Shown here one piece after another: positions 1 to 8,759 of a DNA stretch of 27,453 nt (its first letter is position 1; each line of letters begins with the position of its first letter). Both the position numbers and the translations under genes were made by a program. The notes under the pieces were generated by a model. That model saw only the letters and a list, made by a program, of their open reading frames with translations, was not told the DNA's origin and did not search any database. The DNA is taken from contig JBMFWA010000019.1 of the NCBI GenBank assembly GCA_049965715.1, positions 1-27,453 on the forward strand, given 5' to 3'. The stretch is from JAKAFX01 sp049965715 (GTDB lineage Archaea; Thermoplasmatota; Thermoplasmata; Thermoplasmatales; Thermoplasmataceae).

Positions 1-323
1 ATGTTGTAATTAGATAAAGATCCAGATGCGGATGTGAATGAAGTGATGCCTCCCGATCCGGAAGAAGATTGATACTCCTGGAAGAACTCCGTCATACTCG
101 ACGTTGCAAATGTCATGTTGGCCACCTGTTCCCATCCCCCGCCAAGGGAGGAATTAACCTGTCCCGGGGATGCAAGCGCAAGCGAACGATAATATGCCGG
201 ACTGGCCTGGGAATTGCTCTTATGTCCCAGCAGGCCGGAAGAATAAGCATAGTATCCAGCAGTTCCTGCCGCTACCAGTATAACAACAACCACCACTGTG
301 ATTATATATGCTTTTGATGTCAC
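1..323 (-). CDS. N-terminal part of a membrane-anchored, probably exported protein (cut by window edge)
   Basis: I do not recognise the family. The frame opens with GTG at 323; an in-frame TGA three codons upstream rules out an earlier start, and the ATG codons just before it are in another frame. Residues 2-4 are T-S-K, followed by a hydrophobic helix at about residues 6-22 (rich in Val, Ile, Ala), which looks like a signal anchor or uncleaved signal peptide. After it comes a Ser/Gly/Asn/Gln-rich stretch with few charges, as expected for an extracytoplasmic region of an acidophile protein. A TATA-like A/T box lies at about 338-350, roughly 21 bases before the GTG, so the message is probably leaderless or nearly so. 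The remaining C-terminal part lies outside the window, so function cannot be judged. Confidence 0.6.
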   Translation of the reverse strand, partial: MTSKAYIITVVVVVILVAAGTAGYYAYSSGLLGHKSNSQASPAYYRSLALASPGQVNSSLGGGWEQVANMTFATSSMTEFFQEYQSSSGSGGITSFTSASGSLSNYN

Positions 324-407
324 AATGCATCATAACCATTAAATATAATAATGTAACTACTGTCTGGTTTTTTTCAGGTTTTTCAGAGGCTTTGAGAGAT
401 TCACCAA

Positions 408-1457
408 CTAGAGACCACCGAAAACCTTCTTCTTTGTATTCATGGGCATGACCTTGGCCAAGGAGATGTATCTGCCGATTGACTTTGCACCATTCTTGTG
501 AAGCTTTCTGTGCAGTTCATGGTGCCTCATGAGCCATGGCCTGATATCACTGTCCCAAATGCTCTGGTATAACATGGGATTATCAGCAGCAACAGCCTCC
601 CCGGCTGATTTACCCGTCCAGAACGCCCCCTGCAGGCCACCGGCTGTAGTGTTCAATACAGAATTGACCATATCGCCGGTGTAGAGATAGTTCCCTTTCA
701 CAACAATGTCGGCAGGCCTGGCAAGAGGGATCTGATGAGCCATGGAATGAACAGGTTTTCCATCAATCTCAGGAAACTTCCTGGTGAACTCATCCAGCAC
801 CTGTTTAGGCTGCTTTCCGTTGAGCGGAAAAAAACATACTCCTATTTTTCTGGTATTTTCCGTATCAGCGAAATCCCAGACATAGCCACCGGGTGCAAGA
901 TCTGTGAACCAGAGGATCATCTGGTAATCTGTTCTCCTGGGCAATTCTCTTGTCTCCTCATATGCAACAAGAATATTGCTTCTGTCAAGTTTAGTGCCAA
1001 AGGCGGATTGCGGACCTGCAGCAAATATAATATATTTTCCTGAAAAGTTTCCCCTGTCGGTTATGACACTGTTGCCTTCAACCGATGTCACCCTGGTCTC
1101 AAGAACAATATTCAGTTTACCGGTCACGCTCTCTGCCAGAAACTTCTCATATTTAGTGAAATCATAGACATAACCGACAGTTTTCTTGAAATCCATAGAT
1201 ATGGATTTTCCTCCATCGGTCCTGAAGCTCATTGCACTTATCTTTGTAGTAATTATATCGTCATCAACAGGCATTCCTATCCTCTCCACCCATTCCCTGG
1301 AAACTGCTCCTGTTGATCTGACAGGGATGCCCACTTCGTTCTTTTTATCTATAATAACATAGCGCTTCCCAGCCCTCTGGAGCGCAATTCCAGCCGAGAG
1401 TCCGGCAGTTCCGGCTCCTATGACCACAGCGTCATATTCATACTGATTTCCATTCAA
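408..1457 (-). CDS. FAD-dependent oxidoreductase, geranylgeranyl reductase family
   Basis: About 349 residues. Near the N-terminus it has a Rossmann dinucleotide-binding motif, V-I-G-A-G-T-A-G, then an acidic Asp after the second strand (VIIDKK). Further motifs fit the geranylgeranyl reductase group: IPVRSTGAVS after the first FAD strand, GGYVWDFAD in mid-protein, and GDMVNSVLNTTAGGLQGA near the C-terminus, the usual second FAD-contact motif. Family members reduce double bonds of isoprenoid chains, for example in archaeal membrane lipids; the exact substrate here cannot be read, and paralogues are common. The frame stays open for about 30 codons further upstream into the next gene, but the protein family normally begins just before the Rossmann strand. 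A TTG at 1457 fits this and has a TATA-like box at 1481-1493, so I chose a TTG start on a near-leaderless message. Confidence 0.82.
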   Translation of the reverse strand: MNGNQYEYDAVVIGAGTAGLSAGIALQRAGKRYVIIDKKNEVGIPVRSTGAVSREWVERIGMPVDDDIITTKISAMSFRTDGGKSISMDFKKTVGYVYDFTKYEKFLAESVTGKLNIVLETRVTSVEGNSVITDRGNFSGKYIIFAAGPQSAFGTKLDRSNILVAYEETRELPRRTDYQMILWFTDLAPGGYVWDFADTENTRKIGVCFFPLNGKQPKQVLDEFTRKFPEIDGKPVHSMAHQIPLARPADIVVKGNYLYTGDMVNSVLNTTAGGLQGAFWTGKSAGEAVAADNPMLYQSIWDSDIRPWLMRHHELHRKLHKNGAKSIGRYISLAKVMPMNTKKKVFGGL

Positions 1458-1480
1458 GGCAGTTCTTGCAATGCTTGCAT

Positions 1481-1493
1481 AATAATTAATTTT
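1481..1493 (-). promoter_or_regulatory. TATA-like box for the geranylgeranyl-reductase-family gene
   Basis: Minus-strand AAATTAATTATT centred about 30 bases before the TTG at 1457. It lies within the last codons and 3' flank of the upstream gene, so the flavoprotein may have its own promoter rather than depend only on readthrough. Confidence 0.4.
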
Positions 1494-1512
1494 GCACTTA
1501 CATGGTCTCTGT

Positions 1513-1920
1513 CTACTGACGCTTCCGTTTACCCAGGAGTCTGGTGACAGCATATACAGACAGCATGGCAGCTACCTGCTTTCCACTGTCAAAGAGAAGA
1601 TGCTCAAGAGGTTTCACAGAAGGATCAAACCTGTCGGAATGTATCTCGTACCTGTCACTGTATTCAACAACGTGTATTCCCCTGTGGGAATCAGGTACCA
1701 CGGATCTCCAGTCGCTGACCTGTCCCTTGGGAGTGCCAACCGAGCGCCTGAACAGCCCGCTTTCAACTGGCGTTCCGGCATAGCCCTTTTCAGTCCTGTT
1801 CTTTGATATCACAACAGGCAGTCCCATAACAGCAAATGCGGATGCTTCATTCCAGAAATCAAAGAGGCGGTCATCCCCGTCTTTCCTTATCCAGTTAAAT
1901 ATTTTCATAAAACTCCTCAT
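1513..1920 (-). CDS. Hypothetical protein, about 135 residues
   Basis: I do not recognise the family. The protein is soluble-looking and mixed in charge. It starts with a Phe/Ile/Lys/Arg-rich segment, contains Trp, Tyr and Asp-rich motifs in the middle (SDWRSVVPDSH, VVEYSDRYEIHSDRFDP), and ends with a short hydrophobic stretch (VAAMLSVYAVTRLL) and a basic tail LGKRKRQ, which may be a weak membrane association. Three starts are possible: GTG 1929, ATG 1920 and ATG 1908. I prefer 1920 because GGTGA lies five bases before it, although AGGAG lies four bases before 1908. It follows the small membrane protein by only about a dozen bases, so it is probably co-transcribed with that gene and the acylase upstream. 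Confidence 0.6.
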   Translation of the reverse strand: MRSFMKIFNWIRKDGDDRLFDFWNEASAFAVMGLPVVISKNRTEKGYAGTPVESGLFRRSVGTPKGQVSDWRSVVPDSHRGIHVVEYSDRYEIHSDRFDPSVKPLEHLLFDSGKQVAAMLSVYAVTRLLGKRKRQ

Positions 1921-1931
1921 ACTATTCACCT

Positions 1932-2297
1932 TCAGACCTTGGATGATTTCCAGTTCCTGGAGGTACTGCCAATCTCAGTACCGAGGAAAGCCAGGAGGAA
2001 AGATAGAATCAGAAGGATCAGCAATACAATCACAGGTCCGAGAGGGATGCCTATGACGCCTGCAAGTAATGACGCTTCAGATATCCTGTACGATGGCTGG
2101 TAAACAAGTATCGACAGGAGAATGCCTGTGGCAGCAAACAGTCCTGCTATGGACGCCTTCAAATCTCTACCTGCAAAAACAGCTCCTATGATGATCGCAG
2201 GAATGAAGATCAGGTACCATAAGCCAGATAGTGCAAACAGCATTGAAAGAACCAGTTCAGGCAGGTATGCGAAAAGGAAAAATCCAGATCTGTTCAT
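1932..2297 (-). CDS. Small multi-pass membrane protein of unknown function
   Basis: About 121 residues with roughly four hydrophobic segments: residues about 6-24, 26-42, 52-68 and a long one at about 82-110. A short polar loop with G-R-D-L-K lies between the second and third. The C-terminus is polar (STSRNWKSSKV). I do not recognise a family. The ATG at 2297 overlaps the TGA of the acylase gene (ATGA), and a strong ribosome site GGAGGTG lies seven bases before it, inside the acylase coding sequence. This settles the start although the frame is open further upstream. The coupling implies that it is made together with the acylase; it might assist that enzyme in the membrane, but this is only inferred from position. 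Confidence 0.75.
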   Translation of the reverse strand: MNRSGFFLFAYLPELVLSMLFALSGLWYLIFIPAIIIGAVFAGRDLKASIAGLFAATGILLSILVYQPSYRISEASLLAGVIGIPLGPVIVLLILLILSFLLAFLGTEIGSTSRNWKSSKV

Positions 2298-4837
2298 GGA
2301 CTCACACCTCCGGGGTACATGTAGAGGAACAGCGCGGGAGCGGTTGCAGGAATGAGCCTGTAGTAGATTCCATCGTTCCACGGTTCAAAATTATTCTGAT
2401 AATATGCACTTAGAGGGTTCTCGGATATCCCTCCGGGATAAATCCCCACACTTGTAAATGCATGAGACATGTTGGCCACCATTCTCCAGGAGGGGCCAAA
2501 GTCTGATATGGTTCCATATGCGGCATTGATGGTGTTTCCATCGCCCGCCGCAGGGATCTCAGGTGTGTTGAATGATTCAATTCCGAAAAGGCTGGAAAGG
2601 TAACGCTTGTGGATATTTCCCCATTCCCATGTGGAGGATATCGGGCCGTACCTGGAATTCAAACCGGACAGAGTTTTGTTAAGGGCTTCCATCATGGCAG
2701 TTGTCGAGGTTCCATGGGCTCCTGTCAGAGGATTCGAGAACCACTGAATGTCAGGATAATTCAACGTCCAGTTGACAAGATCCTCTATGAGCGGGCCATG
2801 GTAGTAGTCATCAGGCCCCAGGAAGAATGAGACGTTTCCAAGACCTTCAGCCTGGGTTATGTTGTAGTATTTCATGTACGGTGCGAACACTTCAGAGACA
2901 TAGTTCTGTATCCAGTAGTAGTAGATGGTTGCCGCAGTTGAGTTGACAGTCATGTTTCCATTCCAGTTCGTAAGATCATGAAAGACCGTGGTGTTCCCGT
3001 AATGGACCTGCGCCATGGCACCAAGAAGCTTTGGCAGGAAAATGTCTGTGGTGTAATCGTGGATGGTCAGCTGCACAGATTCCATTTTTGCTGTGTCAAA
3101 GGATCTTGTGGAATTGAGGAGTGAATGGATCTCATCGGCTCTATATCCAGATTCATAGTCCCAACCGATGTAGTATGGGTAATTGCTTGATACCGTGATC
3201 TGGTTAGCGGAGAACACAAAACCCCTGGACGGGTTGTAGAGGAAAGGTAACTGATCAATCGGGATGAATCCCACCCAGTTATAAGCCCCGGTTCCCGGAA
3301 GGATCCCTCGTGGATCGCCCTTTTCGATAACAGGATATTCACCATAAGGAAAGATGCCTATGTTACCGCTGGCATCTGCGACCGCCCAGTTCTGTATTGC
3401 AACCTTGAAATATTTCGAAAGATTCTGCTGAAACTGGAGTACGCTGTCTGTTCTATCGATGTGAAGGAAAAAAGTGAGTTCATACGAAGGCGAAAGCCCG
3501 GTCCAGTCCATAGCTATGGGCGAACTTCCGTTTTCCACAACAACCCCATTGTCGGCCCTCATCACTGACAGGCGAACGCTGGATGAACCTGCAACTTTTA
3601 TGGTCTCGTTATAAACAGTGAAGTGCATCCATGATCCATTGGAATAATAAAGGTAGGGATTTGTGGGATTGGTCTTTTCCGCATAAAAATAAGTTTCCTG
3701 AATCTGGCCGTTCGTTGCTCCCCAACCTACTTTTGCATTATGTCCAAGGATGACTCCCGGAAAACCTGGAAAGACAACCCCGACGACATTCTGGCCCGGG
3801 GATACCAGCTGAAAACCCATCCATATGGAAGGAACGCTGGTCGTAAGATGAGGATCATTTGCCACCAGTGCGGACTGGTTGTCGGTAAGCGGACCGTTAA
3901 CTGCCCAGTCGTTGCTGCCGAAGTCCTGGTACGGGTACCGCATGCTTGTCAGCAATTGCGGCAGAGAAAGACCGTTAACGTTCACAGCAGACGATTCAGT
4001 CAAAATGGAAGGAGAACTGGTGTTGTTCCATGATGGAGTGTAAAGGCTGAGGTTTGAAATATCCCCCTGCTCATTGTACACAGAGGGATTCACTGAATAC
4101 GGCACTATTGGATTCTGTATTCCGGCGGGATATGCAGGATAGAATGCCCTTATCACGTTTTCAGGCATCTTTTCAAGAGCGTAGTTGAAATATATGGGAT
4201 CCAGGCCGCCAGCACTGTTTTCCCAAAGGAATAGCTGCTGTACTTCAAGCACATCCTTTACGGTCCATGGTTGTGGTGAAAAGCCAAGAAGTTTGAAAAG
4301 TATGGGGTACTGTGAAGGGTTGAGATTCGATATATAGGCATTGATACCATCAACAAAGTACTGCAGGTCGAGATAAGTTGAGCCTGTCTTTGAAAGGTTA
4401 TTGAGCTCTTCCTGTGCAATCTGATTATCCATCAGTTCCCTGTAGAAAATATCCATCGATAATACAGATGGTCCAACCACGCTTGACAGGTTGCCCTGTG
4501 AAGTCAGTTCAAGTATCGTCATCTCTTCAAGCCTGTACTGGGCTTCGAGGTATCCCTGTTCATAGTACACTCCTCTGGTATTGCTTGACGCTATGCCAAT
4601 GAAACCATCTGTCTGGCTGTTCACGGTTATTGATGAAATCTCTCCGTTTATTGTCACAGTTTTTTCCGTGACACCAGGAGAAAAAGGTGGTGCCCCAGGC
4701 GCCATTGCACCGCTTGAAGGATTCAGCAATTTATAGAGAGGGGGTATGCCGGCAAAAGACACGCTGATCATCACAATGACAATAACCAGAGAAACAATGG
4801 AAACAATGAACCGCTTCTTCGAACCAGTGAAGGACAT
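2294..4837 (-). CDS. Penicillin amidase family hydrolase (Ntn-hydrolase), membrane-anchored
   Basis: About 847 residues, the usual length for a penicillin amidase / acyl-homoserine-lactone acylase precursor. A basic N-terminus (MSFTGSKKR) is followed by a hydrophobic helix at about residues 10-30, a signal anchor or signal peptide. The alpha part runs to about residue 307. The motif G-S-N-D-W-A-V at 307-313 contains the expected cleavage point and nucleophile Ser308, which becomes the N-terminus of the beta chain. Further family motifs are present: FPGFPGVILGHN followed by VGWGATNGQIQETYFYAE, the SANQ motif holding the oxyanion Asn, and the nearby GYRADEI Arg. The enzyme should hydrolyse an amide bond outside the cytoplasm; its substrate cannot be predicted. 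I chose ATG 4837 rather than an ATG 30 codons upstream because of the signal-anchor layout and the TATA-like box at 4861-4873. Confidence 0.9.
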   Translation of the reverse strand: MSFTGSKKRFIVSIVSLVIVIVMISVSFAGIPPLYKLLNPSSGAMAPGAPPFSPGVTEKTVTINGEISSITVNSQTDGFIGIASSNTRGVYYEQGYLEAQYRLEEMTILELTSQGNLSSVVGPSVLSMDIFYRELMDNQIAQEELNNLSKTGSTYLDLQYFVDGINAYISNLNPSQYPILFKLLGFSPQPWTVKDVLEVQQLFLWENSAGGLDPIYFNYALEKMPENVIRAFYPAYPAGIQNPIVPYSVNPSVYNEQGDISNLSLYTPSWNNTSSPSILTESSAVNVNGLSLPQLLTSMRYPYQDFGSNDWAVNGPLTDNQSALVANDPHLTTSVPSIWMGFQLVSPGQNVVGVVFPGFPGVILGHNAKVGWGATNGQIQETYFYAEKTNPTNPYLYYSNGSWMHFTVYNETIKVAGSSSVRLSVMRADNGVVVENGSSPIAMDWTGLSPSYELTFFLHIDRTDSVLQFQQNLSKYFKVAIQNWAVADASGNIGIFPYGEYPVIEKGDPRGILPGTGAYNWVGFIPIDQLPFLYNPSRGFVFSANQITVSSNYPYYIGWDYESGYRADEIHSLLNSTRSFDTAKMESVQLTIHDYTTDIFLPKLLGAMAQVHYGNTTVFHDLTNWNGNMTVNSTAATIYYYWIQNYVSEVFAPYMKYYNITQAEGLGNVSFFLGPDDYYHGPLIEDLVNWTLNYPDIQWFSNPLTGAHGTSTTAMMEALNKTLSGLNSRYGPISSTWEWGNIHKRYLSSLFGIESFNTPEIPAAGDGNTINAAYGTISDFGPSWRMVANMSHAFTSVGIYPGGISENPLSAYYQNNFEPWNDGIYYRLIPATAPALFLYMYPGGVSP

Positions 4838-4860
4838 CGTATAGCAATGCGCATTGTTGT

Positions 4861-4873
4861 TTAATAATTTATT
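4861..4873 (-). promoter_or_regulatory. TATA-like box for the penicillin-amidase-family gene
   Basis: Minus-strand AATAAATTATTAA centred about 30 bases before ATG 4837, in the 67-base gap after the metallo-beta-lactamase-fold gene. It supports a near-leaderless start at 4837. Confidence 0.5.
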
Positions 4874-4904
4874 GAAGGGTCGAAGGTGCGAATCAGAGAA
4901 TTGA

Positions 4905-5513
4905 TCAGAGGTCCAGAGGATCTCCATGACCGGGAAGTGCCTTATACCCCTTCATATTCCTTAATTTCTCAAGAGATTTTCCTGCCAGGTCCACGTCTAG
5001 AGAAAATGCACTGCTCACCGTTGCTCTCCCCCTTCTGTTCACCAGGGAATCACCAACCACTATGACTTTTTCACTTTCAATTATGAAGGAGGTACTTCCA
5101 GGAGTGTGTCCAGGAGTTTCAAGAATTTTAATCTCATCAAGGTTCATGCCTTTAAGGCTCCTCACATCACTGACAGGCGTGAGCCTGGCAAGTCCCAAAA
5201 TCATTGAAACCAGCCTGTTTTGAGGACGGGGCATGGAAACTTCACCGGTCACAACTTTTCTGTCGGCTTCATTTATGAAAACAGCAGGATTGAACTCAGA
5301 CTTAATCCCGGGTAATCCACCAATATGATCCATGTGATAGTGGGTCAGAATCACATATGCCGGTTTCGCTTTCCTGTTCATGAAATATTCAACTATCTTT
5401 TTCCCGCTGCCCCTGGTTCCCGTATCAAAAAGCACAATGCCGGAGGCGCTGTCAAAGACATAGGAATGTGCCATCGTCCCGTCGATTAACTCAACGCGAT
5501 CCGTTATTTTCAT
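4905..5513 (-). CDS. Metallo-beta-lactamase fold hydrolase
   Basis: About 202 residues. Metal ligands of the fold are all visible: H58-x-H60-x-D62-H63 in THYHMDHIGG, H136 in the ETPGHTPGS motif, D155 in VVGDS, and H196 in LPGHGDP close to the C-terminus. This pattern suggests a two-metal (commonly zinc) hydrolase of the glyoxalase II/lactonase-like group; the substrate is unknown. An earlier ATG 20 codons upstream exists, but the strand order of the fold (MKITDRVELIDG then SYVFDS) starts naturally at ATG 5513, and a TATA-like box lies at 5541-5551. It points the same way as the acylase, with a separate promoter between them. No leader peptide is seen, so it is probably cytoplasmic. Confidence 0.85.
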   Translation of the reverse strand: MKITDRVELIDGTMAHSYVFDSASGIVLFDTGTRGSGKKIVEYFMNRKAKPAYVILTHYHMDHIGGLPGIKSEFNPAVFINEADRKVVTGEVSMPRPQNRLVSMILGLARLTPVSDVRSLKGMNLDEIKILETPGHTPGSTSFIIESEKVIVVGDSLVNRRGRATVSSAFSLDVDLAGKSLEKLRNMKGYKALPGHGDPLDL

Positions 5514-5540
5514 ACGTTTTAAAACCAGAGTCTTTTCGGA

Positions 5541-5551
5541 TATTAATTTTA
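5541..5551 (-). promoter_or_regulatory. TATA-like box for the metallo-beta-lactamase-fold gene
   Basis: Minus-strand TAAAATTAATA centred about 33 bases before ATG 5513, which would leave a leader of only a few bases. Confidence 0.4.
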
Positions 5552-5630
5552 TGAAACTCTGATCATGGTTCAAAAAGAAAGCCCTCGTTTATACAATCAG
5601 GATAATGTTGGTGAAGTTAGCAGCAGATCG

Positions 5631-5640
5631 AAAATTTAAA
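5631..5640 (+). promoter_or_regulatory. TATA-like box for the small gene at 5666
   Basis: AAAATTTAAA with centre about 29 bases before ATG 5666, the spacing expected for a leaderless archaeal message. It forms a divergent promoter region with the box at 5541-5551. Confidence 0.5.
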
Positions 5641-5665
5641 TGCCAGCGTTGGTTACACACCGTGA

Positions 5666-6049
5666 ATGAAAACTGAGGATTACAGGGATAAGAAGAAGAG
5701 GTTCGAGAAGGCAAGGAAGTTTAACACTGGCCACGAAGACGAGGTCTTCACAAGGCTTGTGGAGATGATGAACAGAACCGGCACCACAGATCTTTCTTTT
5801 GGTCCATATCATCTGAAATATACGTTTAGCGAGATCAGGGAAGAGGGGAAGGACGTTCTCGGCGTCATAGAGGATATTCCCGACGAATCAGCGGATCTTG
5901 CCAGCATGAGCTTTGACATCTTCGATGAGAAGGGTAAGCTGCTATGTGAAACAGTGTTTCACAGGAACAGCATAGAAACAGTTCCGGCTGTTGAACAGAG
6001 GCACATAGAAATGATAATTCAGGCGATACTTGGTGCCTCTGCCCAGTAG
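5666..6049 (+). CDS. Hypothetical protein, 127 residues
   Basis: I do not recognise the family. It is soluble and strongly charged. The first 20 residues are rich in Lys, Arg and Asp (DYRDKKKRFEKARKF), probably helical. The middle alternates beta-like segments (LSFGPYHLKYTFSEI, VLGVIEDI, SMSFDIFD, LLCETVFHR), and the end is helical (HIEMIIQAILGAS). This suggests a compact alpha/beta domain. The ATG at 5666 is supported by the box 29 bases upstream. It ends seven bases from the end of rad50, which runs toward it, so the two genes are convergent and not one operon. Confidence 0.7.
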   Translation: MKTEDYRDKKKRFEKARKFNTGHEDEVFTRLVEMMNRTGTTDLSFGPYHLKYTFSEIREEGKDVLGVIEDIPDESADLASMSFDIFDEKGKLLCETVFHRNSIETVPAVEQRHIEMIIQAILGASAQ

Positions 6050-6056
6050 ATCATAT

Positions 6057-8759
6057 TCAGATTGTTTCTACAACTGATTTTCCGGATATCATTTTTACCT
6101 CATAGGTAACGTCCGCGACTGTGTTCATATCACTGTGATGTGATATTATGATCATCTGCGGGACTATGTTTTCGTTCCTCAGAGAATACTGTATTATATC
6201 CTTGAGATTCTTTCTTCTGTCCTCGTCAAGGAATGCGGTGGGTTCATCCATGATCATGGTGCTTATTTTCTGCGTCAGGTAGCCAGCGATCGCCAGTCTC
6301 ACCGCGATGGCCACCGCAGTCTTCTCGCCTCCGCTGAGTGAGCTGATTGACTGTTCCATTCCACTCTGGCTCAACATTATGTTGAAATCCTCGTCAACCC
6401 TGGCATCCTCGATGTTCAGACCAAACGAACTGAGATATGTTCTGGTCCTGTCAGTTATAACAGCTGCAGAGTCATGTCTTATGGCAGCCTGTATGCCATC
6501 TCTGTCAAAAGCGTTCCTTATCTTTGCAAGGGTGAGAAGCACGCCACCGATTTTGTTGAAGAAAAGGTTGCGTTCATTAAGTCTGGTGATACGGTCATTT
6601 GCTTCGGCTGAGAGCTTTTGAAGTGAAACAATCCTGTCTGACAGATGGGAAATCTCGGCAATTGACTCTTCTCTCAACCGGTTTATTCTCTCAACTTCCT
6701 TTTCCAGTTCTGAAACTAATGCGACCGGGTTTCCCATTCCCTCTATTGTTATGTTGATTTCAGACAGTTCCTTTCTGCTGTCATTAATTCTGTTATCTAT
6801 TGTTGAAATCTTTGATTTGAGGGAAATGTAATCCTTTCTGATCTGGGAAGCCTGCCTGATCTCGTCTTCCAGCTTGGCCAGCCGATTTACAGTTTCCTCA
6901 TCAGGGGTGAAACCTATCCCGGCAGCAAGTTCGCTGACCTGAGTTGAGACATTTTCAAGTTCAGGCGTAAGGGAGTCAAGTTTTTCCTGGTAATTTCCTG
7001 ATTCAAGCGTCCTGATTGTTGATTGAAGGGAAATGTACTGATCCCTAATGGGAGTCATATCATTCAGTCTCTTTTCCACAGCGGCAAGTTCATTCTTCAA
7101 CTTCCGGTATTCCTCATCAAGTTTCCTGTAAACCTCCTCCTCAGCTTTCAATGAGGCAAGAGAATCGTTGTCCTTCCCAATCTCCACCCCAACGGACACT
7201 ATCTTATCAAGATCTGAAGTTGAGATGCTCTTCCTCATTTCTGTGAGCGAAGCGATCCTCAGATCGAGAGCTTTCATGCGGCTCTGAAGCCCCCTGATCT
7301 GATCCTGAGCGTCGCGGATGGCTGCACTGTACTCTTCCTCCAGATTCAGTGAATGTTTTTCGTCAAGATCACTTCCGCAGACGGGGCATTTGTTCTGTCC
7401 CCTGATCATAGAGTGTTTTTCATTCAGATCCCTCAGACGTTCCTCAATATTGGTCACATCTGATTTTCCTTTCTGAAGTTCAATGCTATAGGATTCAATA
7501 TCCGATCTGATCTTATCCCTGATTGTGTTAAGTTCCTCATAACTTCTGGGGATGACAAATCCAGTTAGTTTCCTGGTTATGGATCCTTCGAGTTCCTTCT
7601 GTATTTTGATATTTTTTTCTATCCGTTTCATGGTGGAATCCAGCGTGCTTGTAATCGCAAGGAATCTGTTGTGGTTTTTCTCGCTTTCCTCCAGTTGCTT
7701 CTGGATTTTTGCCTTCATGGCTTCTGCATCCGTGAAAGCCTTATACTCAGGCTCCAGATTGAAAATTTTTTCTCTTATTGCCTGAATGCTCTTAACCTGT
7801 TCCAGGGCGGATGCATGGTTCTGCTGGATGTAGCTGAGCTTGGTCCTGAGCTGAAGGTACTGATGGATCAGTTCGCGCTTACCGTACATCGGATCAGACT
7901 CAACCTGATCCAGACGCTTGATGAGAGGAAGTATTTCGGCTTCCCTTGTCCTTAAGGATTCAATCTCTTTCCCGTCTCTTGCAATGGAATTTTCTATATC
8001 CGCCCTTCTGGATTTTGCAACGTCGAATCTGGTCAGAAGCATTCTGGCTTCGCTGAGTTCCTTTGACTTAAGATTAAGATCAGTGTCCAAGGCTTCTTTC
8101 CTTTTTCGCGATTTCTCCAATGCAGAAGAGGTCTCTCTGATTTCTGATTGATATGACTCATATCCGGCCATCTCCGATTTAAGCTGTGTCTCTGCGTCAG
8201 CATATCCTGATCTTTCTGCCTCAAGCCTCCTGATGATATCTTTCAGAATATCGGATGTTCTGGATATCCTGTCCAGTCCCAGGAGTTTGCTGAAGGTATC
8301 CTTTCTCTTTGATGCGTCTTCAGAGATGAGTGAATCTATCTCGCCCTGCCTTACAAAAATTGAATTCATGAAGACATCCTTTGAGATGCCAATTATCGCC
8401 TCTATCTCCTGGTTCACCCCCGTCACAGTATCCGCAATTTTGAATCCATCCTTTTCAAGGACTGCGTAATTTTCACTCTTCTTTTGGGATATTCTGCGTG
8501 TGACGACATACCTGTCCAGACCGGACCTGAACTCCAGGGATACTACAGCATCGTGTTTCCCCTTCTTGATCATATCCTCGATGCGATCCTCCTTGCGTGT
8601 TCCCCTCTTCTCACCAAAAAGCGCAAAGCGAAAAGCATCAATTATGGAGGATTTCCCTGCTCCGTTGTAGCCCACAATCATTGTTATGCCATCGTCAAAG
8701 GCGATCTCGTTCTCCTCATGGGACAGAAAATTTTTCAGGTGAAGTTTTTCTATTTTCAT
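6057..8759 (-). CDS. rad50: DNA double-strand break repair ATPase Rad50
   Basis: 900 residues, the normal length for archaeal Rad50. Domain order is complete. The N-terminal ATPase half has Walker A G-Y-N-G-A-G-K-S-S at 30-38 and a Q-loop VRQGEID near 137. A long coiled coil follows, interrupted by the zinc hook C-P-V-C at 458-461. The C-terminal ATPase half has signature LSGGEK at 808-813, Walker B MIMDEP at 835-840 with D-loop FLDE, and the switch His in ISHHSD. Rad50 pairs with Mre11 to tether and process DNA ends. Its ATG overlaps the mre11 stop (ATGA), so the two products are translationally coupled. It is the last gene of the nurA-herA-mre11-rad50 cluster. Confidence 0.97.
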   Translation of the reverse strand: MKIEKLHLKNFLSHEENEIAFDDGITMIVGYNGAGKSSIIDAFRFALFGEKRGTRKEDRIEDMIKKGKHDAVVSLEFRSGLDRYVVTRRISQKKSENYAVLEKDGFKIADTVTGVNQEIEAIIGISKDVFMNSIFVRQGEIDSLISEDASKRKDTFSKLLGLDRISRTSDILKDIIRRLEAERSGYADAETQLKSEMAGYESYQSEIRETSSALEKSRKRKEALDTDLNLKSKELSEARMLLTRFDVAKSRRADIENSIARDGKEIESLRTREAEILPLIKRLDQVESDPMYGKRELIHQYLQLRTKLSYIQQNHASALEQVKSIQAIREKIFNLEPEYKAFTDAEAMKAKIQKQLEESEKNHNRFLAITSTLDSTMKRIEKNIKIQKELEGSITRKLTGFVIPRSYEELNTIRDKIRSDIESYSIELQKGKSDVTNIEERLRDLNEKHSMIRGQNKCPVCGSDLDEKHSLNLEEEYSAAIRDAQDQIRGLQSRMKALDLRIASLTEMRKSISTSDLDKIVSVGVEIGKDNDSLASLKAEEEVYRKLDEEYRKLKNELAAVEKRLNDMTPIRDQYISLQSTIRTLESGNYQEKLDSLTPELENVSTQVSELAAGIGFTPDEETVNRLAKLEDEIRQASQIRKDYISLKSKISTIDNRINDSRKELSEINITIEGMGNPVALVSELEKEVERINRLREESIAEISHLSDRIVSLQKLSAEANDRITRLNERNLFFNKIGGVLLTLAKIRNAFDRDGIQAAIRHDSAAVITDRTRTYLSSFGLNIEDARVDEDFNIMLSQSGMEQSISSLSGGEKTAVAIAVRLAIAGYLTQKISTMIMDEPTAFLDEDRRKNLKDIIQYSLRNENIVPQMIIISHHSDMNTVADVTYEVKMISGKSVVETI

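Noticed and set aside
69..317. An 82-codon plus-strand frame at the left edge
   Set aside because: It lies opposite a better-supported minus-strand frame with a membrane anchor and a promoter box, and is Cys/Arg-rich like other shadows.
3067..3345. A 92-codon frame on the minus strand inside the acylase gene
   Set aside because: It lies within the acylase in another phase, and the acylase motifs run uninterrupted through the region.
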